A DNA stretch of 12,578 nucleotides from JABMPJ01 sp964345005 (GTDB taxonomy: Bacteria; Verrucomicrobiota; Kiritimatiellia; UBA8416; JABMPJ01). The stretch covers positions 1 through 12,578 of the forward strand of contig CAYFPQ010000082.1 of the NCBI GenBank assembly GCA_964345005.1, written 5' to 3'. The notes under the pieces are model-generated. The model saw only the letters and a program-made list of their open reading frames with translations. It searched no databases and was not told the origin of the DNA. Positions 7,471-12,578 of this stretch are shown piece after piece. The position numbers were made by a program, and so were the translations under genes. The first letter of the stretch is position 1. The number at the start of each line of letters is the position of its first letter.

Positions 7471-8838
7471 TCACATACTCTCGAGGTCGTCAACGATCCC
7501 CGGGGCGATGCCGATGTAATCGGCGGGAGTCAGGTTGGCCAGCCGTGTCTTGTCTGTCTCGGGCAGATCGAGTGTGTCCAGGAAAGATCGGATGGTCTCT
7601 TGCGTCACGGTCTGCCCGCGCGTCAGGGCCTTGAGTTTCTCGTAAGGTTCCTCGATGCCGCACTTGCGCATGACTGTCTGGATCGGTTCGGCGAGCACCT
7701 CCCACGCGCTATCGAGATCCGCGGCCAGTTGCTGCCGATTCATCGTGAGTTTCGAGATTCCCTTCAGTGTGGAACGGTAGGCGATCAAGGAGTAGCCAAA
7801 GGCGACGCCCATATTGCGCAGGACCGTAGAGTCCGACAGGTCGCGCTGCATTCGCGACACTTGCAGCTTAGCGGCCAGATGCCCGAAGACGGCGTTAGCC
7901 AGGCCAATGTTGCCTTCGCTGTTCTCGAAGTCGATCGGGTTGACCTTGTGTGGCATCGTTGAGGACCCGACCTCGCCCTTGACCGTGCGCTGCCCAAAGT
8001 ACGCGAACGAGATATAGGTCCAGACGTCTCGGTCGAGATCCAGCAGTATCGTGTTCCAACGCATCATGGCATGGAATAGTTCCGCCATGTAATCGTGTGG
8101 CTCGATCTGAATCGTGGACGAATTCTGTTGTAGCCCCAATTCATTCTCGATGATCTTGCGAGCCAGTTCGGGCCAGTCAACATCCGGATAGGCGGCCAGG
8201 TGGGCATTGTAGTTGCCCACGGCGCCGTTGAGCTTGCCTTGGATGCGGATCTCGGCGAGGCGCCGGGACTGCTTCCTGAGCCGCGCTACAAAGACGGCGA
8301 TCTCCTTGCCCACCGTCGTGGGGGAGGCTGTCTGACCGTGTGTTCGCGCGAGCATCGCCACATCGCGGCCTTCCTTCGCCAGGTCGGCCAGGGCGCCAAT
8401 GACCTCGTTCTGGAGCGCGACAACAGCCGCAAGACCGTCGCGAAGCTGCAGCGCGTGCGAAAGATTGTTGATGTCTTCTGATGTACAGGCGAAGTGGAGA
8501 AACTCGCTGAGGGGCTCGAGCGACGTGCCCGCAATCTTCTCCTTCAGGAAATACTCGACGGCCTTGACGTCGTGATTCGTGGTCTTCTCGATATCCTTCA
8601 CCCGCTGGGCGTCTGCTTCAGAGAAGTTGGCGGAAATGGACTCAAGCAGCGCGATCTCTTCCGCCGAGAGCGTCCGTGCCTCCGGGATGCCTGGCTCGGC
8701 ACAGAGGGCCAGCAGCCAGCGTACCTCGACGGTCACGCGATAACGGATCAAACCGTATTCCGAAAAGATGCTGTTCAGTTCGGAAATCTTGGACAGATAG
8801 CGCCCATCCAGCGGGCTAAGCGCGGTTAATGCAGACAT
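7471..8838 (-). CDS. purB: Adenylosuccinate lyase
   Basis: A 455-residue enzyme of the fumarase/aspartase superfamily. It removes fumarate from SAICAR and from adenylosuccinate, so it acts twice in purine synthesis. It closely resembles the E. coli type of PurB from end to end: ALSPLDGRY near the start, TTNHDVKAVEYFLKEK at 86-101, and HFACTSEDINNLSHAL at 115-130. The catalytic acid is H168 in ARTHGQ. The mobile signature loop GEVGSSTMPHKVNPIDFENS has the catalytic Ser at about 292. An in-frame ATG at 8874 would add 12 residues but has no ribosome-binding site. The ATG at 8838 has AGGGGAG at 8846-8852, seven bases upstream, and gives the family's usual N-terminus. It diverges from rpsA and heads a run of three minus-strand genes, although the 70-base gap to the permease allows a separate promoter there. 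Confidence 0.97.
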   Translation of the reverse strand: MSALTALSPLDGRYLSKISELNSIFSEYGLIRYRVTVEVRWLLALCAEPGIPEARTLSAEEIALLESISANFSEADAQRVKDIEKTTNHDVKAVEYFLKEKIAGTSLEPLSEFLHFACTSEDINNLSHALQLRDGLAAVVALQNEVIGALADLAKEGRDVAMLARTHGQTASPTTVGKEIAVFVARLRKQSRRLAEIRIQGKLNGAVGNYNAHLAAYPDVDWPELARKIIENELGLQQNSSTIQIEPHDYMAELFHAMMRWNTILLDLDRDVWTYISFAYFGQRTVKGEVGSSTMPHKVNPIDFENSEGNIGLANAVFGHLAAKLQVSRMQRDLSDSTVLRNMGVAFGYSLIAYRSTLKGISKLTMNRQQLAADLDSAWEVLAEPIQTVMRKCGIEEPYEKLKALTRGQTVTQETIRSFLDTLDLPETDKTRLANLTPADYIGIAPGIVDDLESM

Positions 8839-8874
8839 GGTGAAGCTCCCCTGTATTCTGTTCCTCGAACCCAT

Positions 8875-8904
8875 GTTTTAGCCGAGGAGGGTAGGGGGAT
8901 GCAA
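8875..8904 (-). promoter_or_regulatory. Candidate purB promoter
   Basis: On the minus strand, TTGCAT (8899-8904) and TAAAAC (8875-8880) are separated by 18 bases, a loose match to a sigma-70-type promoter. Transcription would start roughly 30 bases before the purB start codon. No purine-repressor site was recognised. The match is weak and by eye only. Confidence 0.25.
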
Positions 8905-9013
8905 GCGAAGGTCTCTCTGTACACGACAATGAAGCGTCACAAAACGCCCTTTTCGCCCTTGCAGCGCCATGTCGATCTGGGATATGTTGCGCGGTTTCAA
9001 GCAGTTGGGACCG

Positions 9014-9092
9014 CTCTGCCTGGGGGCAGGGAATGACGGTGCCGAATTAGGTGGTAGGTAAACCAAGTAACAGAACAACCAAAACAAACAAC
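9014..9092 (+). promoter_or_regulatory. rpsA leader: hairpin plus A/C-rich, SD-less initiation region
   Basis: CTCTGCC and GGCAGGG form a 7-bp stem with one G-U pair around a TGGG loop at 9014-9031. From about 9056 to the start codon the leader is A/C-rich (for example AACAACCAAAACAAACAAC) and looks unstructured. No SD lies within 20 bases of the ATG at 9093; the nearest G-rich stretch, AGGTGG at 9049-9054, is about 38 bases away. In E. coli rpsA is also translated without a proper SD and is autoregulated by S1. A similar arrangement here is inference. Confidence 0.45.
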
Positions 9093-11039
9093 ATGGAAAC
9101 AGCGGAAGCAACAAAAGAACAAGTGGACTTCGAGGCCGTGGATTTCAGCGCGGGTGACCGCGAGAGCATGGCACAGCTTTACGAGCAGACTCTTAAGGAT
9201 TTCAAAGAGGGGTCAATCGTAACGGGCAAGGTGCTGGAAATCCGGAACAATGAGGTCCTGATTGATATCGGCTACAAGTCGGAAGGCGTCGTCTCCTCCA
9301 ACGAATTCAGAGACCTTGAAGAGGTGGCTGTTGGTGACGAGCTGAACGTACTGCTGGCAGAGATCGAAGATGACAACGGCATGGTTGTCCTCAGCAAGCA
9401 GCAGGCCGATGAGAAGATTCAGTGGGAGCGTGTGCTGTCCTCGTTTGGCGAGGGGAGTGTGATCGAAGGCGTGGTCAAAACGCGCGTACGCGGTGGTCTG
9501 ATTGTAGACGTGGATGGTATCGAGGCGTTCCTCCCCGGTTCGCAGATCGATGTGATCCCGGTACACAACACCGACAGCCTGCTCAACACCCGGTTCGAGT
9601 TCACGATCCTCAAGCTCAGCGAAGAGCGTCGCAACATCATCCTGTCGCGCCGCGAACTGATCGAAGAGCGTCTGCGCTCCAAGCGCAAGGAACTGATGGA
9701 ATCGATCGAGGTCGGGCAGCGTATTGTCGGCAAGGCCAAGAATATAACCGATTTCGGGGTCTTCGTAGACCTCAATGGCATGGATGGCCTCCTGCATATC
9801 ACCGATATGAGTTGGGGTCGCATCCGTCATCCGTCCGAAATGGTGAACGTGGGCGACGAGATCGAGGTCGTCATTCTCGATATCGATCGTGATCGCGAGC
9901 GTGTCTCGCTCGGACTCAAGCAGTCGCAACCCAACCCGTGGGAAGATATCGAAGCCCGCTACCCGGTGGGCAGCCGCCTGCGCGGTAAGGTTGTCAATCT
10001 GGTGCCCTACGGTGCGTTCGTGGAGATCGAACAGGGCGTCGAAGGCCTGGTACACGTTTCCGAGATGTCGTGGACGAAGCGCGTTGCGCGCGCATCGGAC
10101 GTGGTGCAGGTCGGCGACGAGGTGGACGTGGTGGTCCTGGGCGTGAATATCGAAGAGCAGAAGATCGCGCTCGGCATGCGTCAGACCGAGGATAACCCGT
10201 GGGATACCGTCCAGGCACGCTACCCGGTGGGATCGCGTGTGCATGGTAAGATCCGCAACTTTACCTCCTACGGCGCCTTCGTGGAGCTTGAGGATGGTAT
10301 CGACGGTATGATTCACGTGTCCGATATGTCTTGGACGCGTAAGGTCAACCACCCGTCCGAGGTTCTTGCGAAGGACGAGGAAGTGGACGCAGTCGTCCTG
10401 GAAGTGGATCCTGGCAACAGCCGGATCAGCCTGGGGCTCAAGCAGGCCGCCGAGGATCCCTGGAGCAGCGTGGTCAGCAAGTTCACGGTTGGCGACAGGG
10501 TCTCGGGCAAGGTTACAAAGGTGGCCTCGTTCGGTGCTTTCGTGGATATCGGCGAGGGCGTAGATGGCCTGGTGCACATCTCGCAGCTTAGCGACAGCCA
10601 CGTTGAGCGCGTCAAGGACGTGTTGGATGTTGGGGACGCCGTCGAGGCACGCATCGTGCGCATCGACCGTGCCGAGCGTCGTGTCGGGCTGAGTATCAAG
10701 GCCGGCGAGATCTCTGACGACGAGTTCGAGGCACAGAAGGACGAGGTCCTTGACGGTCTACGCCCGGGCGAGCACATGGTTGACCTGGCCGGCGCCTTTG
10801 ACGAGGCCCTCGGCCTGACCACGGACACCGAAGAGTGGACGCCTGGTGCAGCCGATGCTCCCGCAGCCGAAGCGGCCGCGGCACAGGAGCCTGAGGCCGA
10901 AGCTGCAGAGGAAGCTCCAGCCGGGGAAGCTGCGGCAGAAGAGCCGGCAGCAGAAGAAGCTCCCGCGGAGGAGCCTGTCGAGGAAGCGGCTGAGGAGGCT
11001 GCCGAAGAGGCCGCTGAGGAAGAAGAGCCCAAGGAATAG
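9093..11039 (+). CDS. rpsA: 30S ribosomal protein S1
   Basis: A 648-residue single-strand RNA-binding ribosomal protein that recruits mRNA to the small subunit. Six S1 OB-fold domains are visible at about 38-104, 118-189, 207-277, 292-363, 379-450 and 466-536. Domains 1 and 2 are divergent, as in the family, where they dock on the ribosome. Domains 3-6 carry the typical FGVFV/YGAFVE and GLVHVS/SWT signatures. The last 65 residues (584-648) are an acidic Glu/Ala/Pro low-complexity tail not found in the E. coli protein. A GTG at 9051 is in frame and would add 14 residues of non-family sequence with no suitable ribosome-binding site. The ATG at 9093 is preferred although it also lacks an SD. Translation probably relies on the unstructured A/C-rich leader. 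A strong terminator follows, then tyrS. Confidence 0.96.
   Translation: METAEATKEQVDFEAVDFSAGDRESMAQLYEQTLKDFKEGSIVTGKVLEIRNNEVLIDIGYKSEGVVSSNEFRDLEEVAVGDELNVLLAEIEDDNGMVVLSKQQADEKIQWERVLSSFGEGSVIEGVVKTRVRGGLIVDVDGIEAFLPGSQIDVIPVHNTDSLLNTRFEFTILKLSEERRNIILSRRELIEERLRSKRKELMESIEVGQRIVGKAKNITDFGVFVDLNGMDGLLHITDMSWGRIRHPSEMVNVGDEIEVVILDIDRDRERVSLGLKQSQPNPWEDIEARYPVGSRLRGKVVNLVPYGAFVEIEQGVEGLVHVSEMSWTKRVARASDVVQVGDEVDVVVLGVNIEEQKIALGMRQTEDNPWDTVQARYPVGSRVHGKIRNFTSYGAFVELEDGIDGMIHVSDMSWTRKVNHPSEVLAKDEEVDAVVLEVDPGNSRISLGLKQAAEDPWSSVVSKFTVGDRVSGKVTKVASFGAFVDIGEGVDGLVHISQLSDSHVERVKDVLDVGDAVEARIVRIDRAERRVGLSIKAGEISDDEFEAQKDEVLDGLRPGEHMVDLAGAFDEALGLTTDTEEWTPGAADAPAAEAAAAQEPEAEAAEEAPAGEAAAEEPAAEEAPAEEPVEEAAEEAAEEAAEEEEPKE
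10842..11036 (+). repeat. Low-complexity Glu/Ala coding tract in the rpsA tail
   Basis: The 3' end of rpsA is built from near-repeating GCN and GAR codons encoding blocks such as AAEEPAAEEAPAEEP and EEAAEEAAEEAAEEEE. The bias makes several other frames open here, including one that continues into tyrS and a Ser/Ala-rich frame on the other strand. Neither of these is a gene. Such tracts can change length by slippage. Confidence 0.7.
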
Positions 11040-11054
11040 AAAACTAGCCCTTAG

Positions 11055-11092
11055 AGCGGGCGCTCCGGTCGTCCGGGGCGCCCGCTTTTTTT
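11055..11092 (+). terminator. Strong intrinsic terminator between rpsA and tyrS
   Basis: AGCGGGCGCTCCGG pairs with CCGGGGCGCCCGCT around a TCGT loop, a 14-bp stem with a single G-U pair, running into seven Ts at 11086-11092. This is an excellent rho-independent terminator. It sits 15 bases after the rpsA stop codon, and only 14 bases separate it from the tyrS start codon. Any tyrS transcript starting upstream must read through it. Confidence 0.93.
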
Positions 11093-11094
11093 GT

Positions 11095-11102
11095 GGAGGT
11101 GA
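11095..11102 (+). promoter_or_regulatory. tyrS ribosome-binding site
   Basis: GGAGGTGA is a full match to the anti-SD core, and its GGAGG ends seven bases before the ATG at 11107. It decides the tyrS start over the in-frame ATG at 10846, which lies inside the rpsA tail. Confidence 0.9.
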
Positions 11103-11106
11103 TGCA

Positions 11107-12378
11107 ATGGAGAACGTGCTGGATATCCTCAAGGCGCGCGGTCTTTTCGAAGACTGCACGAACCCGGTTGTGGGTGAAAAGCTGAATGAGCCGGGCGTTG
11201 TCTATGCCGGGTTTGACCCTACGTCGGACAGCCTCCAGGCCGGTAACCTCGTCACCATTCTCGTGCTGTCTCACTTTCAGCGTTGCGGGCACCGCGTCAT
11301 TGCGCTTGTTGGCGGCGCCACGGGGATGATTGGTGATCCCTCTGGCAAGACCAGTGAGCGTACGTTGCTGACCGAGGAGCAGGTGCAGCAGAACCTCGAG
11401 GGCATCAAAGAGAACCTTTCACGCTTCCTCGACTTCGATCATCCCACCGCTCCGGCCAAGATTCTTAACAACCACGACTGGCTGGGAGAGTTCTCCTTCC
11501 TCGACTTCCTTCGTGATGTAGGCAAGCACTTCCGCATGGGCAACATGCTCGGACGGGAGAGCGTGCGCGCACGCCTTGCGAGCGAGGCAGGAATGAGCTT
11601 CACGGAGTTCAGTTACGCCTTGCTGCAGGGCTACGACTTTCTGCACCTTTTTGACCAGGAAGGCTGCCGTTTTCAAGTAGGCGGGTCAGACCAGTGGGGC
11701 AACATAACGGCCGGCACTGAGTTGGTGCGCAAGCTGCGGAGCGAAGAGGTCTTCGGCGTAACAACACCACTGGTCTGCGACAGCGCAGGTCAGAAGTTCG
11801 GCAAGAGCGAGGGCAACGCGGTCTACCTCAACCCGAAGAAGACCTCGCCCTACGACTTCTACCAGTTCTTCTTTCGAACGACGGACGCGGATGTGATTCG
11901 TTTCCTGAAGATATTCACTCTCCTGTCGCTCGATGCCATTGCCGAGCTGGAAACAGCGCTGAAGGATGCACCCGAGAAACGCGAAGCGCAGCGACGCCTG
12001 GCGGAAGACGTGACGCGCACCGTGCACGGCGACGCGGGGCTGAAGGTGGCGCTCAAGGCCAGCGAGGTGCTCTTCGGCGGCTCAATTGAAGGCCTCAGCG
12101 CAGACGATCTCGCCTCGATCTTCGCAGACGTGCCATCTGCTGAACTGGCCCGTAGCGATGTCGTCGGCGCACCGGTAATTGACGTGGCCGCAGCGGCTGG
12201 CCTTTGTCAGAGCAAAGGCGCAGCACGGCGGCTGGTGCAGAGCGGCGGTCTCAACCTCAACAACATTCGTGTTCCTGATATTGAGGCCAGCGTGAAGCCG
12301 GAAGACCTGGTCGACGGTGAAGTTGCGGTACTCCGCTCGGGGAAGAAGAACTTCTACCTGGTGAAGATCGTAGACTAG
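11107..12378 (+). CDS. tyrS: Tyrosyl-tRNA synthetase
   Basis: A 423-residue class I synthetase that charges tRNA-Tyr. It aligns by eye with the Bacillus/E. coli enzymes throughout. Tyrosine pocket residues are kept: Y33 in VYAGFD, D77 in IGDPSGK, Y170, Q174 and D177 in SYALLQGYDF, and Q196 in GGSDQWGNIT. The KMSKS-type loop is KFGKS at 230-234. VIDVAAAAGLCQSKGAARRLVQSGG is the start of the C-terminal S4-like tRNA-binding domain, which ends in GKKNFYLVKI. The HIGH signature is unusual: after DPTSDSL it reads Q44-A45-G46-N47 instead of HIGH or HLGH. T39, which works with the first His in the Bacillus enzyme, is kept. Everything else argues for an active enzyme. Transcription must come through the upstream terminator or from a promoter inside rpsA. 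No T-box leader is present. Confidence 0.96.
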   Translation: MENVLDILKARGLFEDCTNPVVGEKLNEPGVVYAGFDPTSDSLQAGNLVTILVLSHFQRCGHRVIALVGGATGMIGDPSGKTSERTLLTEEQVQQNLEGIKENLSRFLDFDHPTAPAKILNNHDWLGEFSFLDFLRDVGKHFRMGNMLGRESVRARLASEAGMSFTEFSYALLQGYDFLHLFDQEGCRFQVGGSDQWGNITAGTELVRKLRSEEVFGVTTPLVCDSAGQKFGKSEGNAVYLNPKKTSPYDFYQFFFRTTDADVIRFLKIFTLLSLDAIAELETALKDAPEKREAQRRLAEDVTRTVHGDAGLKVALKASEVLFGGSIEGLSADDLASIFADVPSAELARSDVVGAPVIDVAAAAGLCQSKGAARRLVQSGGLNLNNIRVPDIEASVKPEDLVDGEVAVLRSGKKNFYLVKIVD

Positions 12379-12441
12379 GGGTACCCGCACGACCCTGTCC
12401 CCAATGTCATACTCCCTTTCAAACACATGCCGAAAGAGGAA

Positions 12442-12469
12442 CAGGAGTGCATTGACAGGAGTGCATTGA
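12442..12469. repeat. 14-bp tandem duplication
   Basis: CAGGAGTGCATTGA occurs twice in direct succession (12442-12455 and 12456-12469). Each copy contains an SD-like AGGAG. Two copies are too few to call an array; a small slippage duplication is the simplest reading. Confidence 0.85.
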
Positions 12470-12477
12470 GGCGTTCC

Positions 12478-12578
12478 ATGACAGAGCTGTGGATCCGGCT
12501 CCGTTCGCCGCTCCGCCTCGCTTCGTTGTGGTTCGAATACGAACCACCTAGCTCCCGTTGGTCGGTTGGATATTCCTT
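12478..12578 (+). CDS. Possible partial CDS leaving the window, unrecognised
   Basis: The frame from the ATG at 12478 stays open for 33 codons to the window edge. The first residues read MTELWIRLRSPLRLASLW. GAGG ends six bases before this ATG. An earlier in-frame ATG at 12427 has no ribosome-binding site. The product has no family I recognise. Its Arg/Leu/Ser/Trp-rich content is typical of intergenic repeats read by chance, and it contains the perfect hairpin at 12528-12547. Treat it as an unproven open frame. Confidence 0.2.
   Translation, partial: MTELWIRLRSPLRLASLWFEYEPPSSRWSVGYS
12528..12547. repeat. Perfect 8-bp inverted repeat
   Basis: GTGGTTCG and CGAACCAC pair perfectly around an AATA loop. 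It has no T run, so it is not a standard terminator. It may be part of a dispersed intergenic repeat or the end of a mobile element beyond the window. The TTCGAAT inside resembles a tRNA T-loop, but no tRNA fold can be built around it. Confidence 0.5.

Larger units (their letters stand above)
12379..12578. other. Region downstream of tyrS, mostly without recognised genes
   Basis: These 200 bases hold no gene I recognise and no clear tyrS terminator. TCCCTTTC (12413-12420) can pair with GAAAGAGGA (12432-12440) with one bulged base, but no T run follows. A 14-bp tandem duplication and a perfect 8-bp hairpin are listed separately. An open frame begins at 12427 and leaves the window. Confidence 0.6.

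Noticed and set aside
8959..8988. An rpsA promoter (TTGCAG, 18 bases, TATGTT)
   Set aside because: Only three of six and four of six positions match the consensus, which is too weak to list as a feature.
9213..10601. A 462-codon open frame on the minus strand opposite rpsA
   Set aside because: It mirrors the repeated codon pattern of the S1 domains and has no family resemblance. The plus strand clearly encodes S1.
10313..11032. A Ser/Ala-rich open frame opposite the rpsA 3' end
   Set aside because: It is the complement of the Glu/Ala codon tract and reflects low complexity only.
10846..11106. An 87-residue basic N-terminal extension of TyrRS
   Set aside because: It overlaps the rpsA tail and crosses the terminator, and the perfect ribosome-binding site at 11095-11102 fixes the start at 11107, which gives the normal family length.
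12520..12560. A tRNA suggested by the TTCGAAT T-loop-like motif
   Set aside because: The flanking bases do not form a T-stem with an acceptor arm. The motif is part of a simple 20-base hairpin instead.

Overview
The window looks like a chromosomal segment of a GC-rich, Gram-negative (diderm) bacterium. The diderm inference rests on a TonB-dependent outer-membrane receptor, an LptF/LptG-type lipopolysaccharide-export permease and a type IV pilus retraction ATPase. Nearly every gene has a good Shine-Dalgarno (SD) sequence. I cannot fix the lineage by eye. The gene set and some protein variants would fit the Verrucomicrobiota/Kiritimatiellota/Lentisphaerota side of the PVC group, but that is a low-confidence guess.

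Layout. (1) 1-1354, minus strand: a two-gene insertion element made of a small Cys-motif protein (DUF6788-like) followed by a DDE transposase that runs off the left edge. A near-perfect 20-bp palindrome sits just upstream of the first gene. (2) 1573-3181, minus: dus (tRNA-dihydrouridine synthase) and maf (nucleotide pyrophosphatase), overlapping by 8 bases. (3) 3261-5126, plus: a TonB-dependent receptor, divergent from dus. (4) 5178-8838, minus: purB, an LptF/LptG permease and pilT in one direction, closed by a short intrinsic terminator. (5) 9093-12378, plus: rpsA (ribosomal protein S1 with six S1 domains and a Glu/Ala tail), a very strong intrinsic terminator, then tyrS. (6) 12379-12578: mostly non-coding, with a 14-bp tandem duplication, a perfect 8-bp hairpin and an open frame that leaves the window.

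Most of the window is core housekeeping: translation (rpsA, tyrS), tRNA modification (dus), nucleotide metabolism and sanitation (purB, maf), envelope biogenesis (LptF/G), surface motility (pilT) and outer-membrane uptake (TonB receptor). I see no CRISPR array, no phage genes and no defence island. The points most worth a second look are a tyrosyl-tRNA synthetase whose HIGH signature reads Q-A-G-N, an rpsA start without an SD behind an A/C-rich leader, a strong terminator only 14 bases ahead of the tyrS start codon, a possible operator in the insertion element, and three similarly placed cysteines in the receptor barrel.
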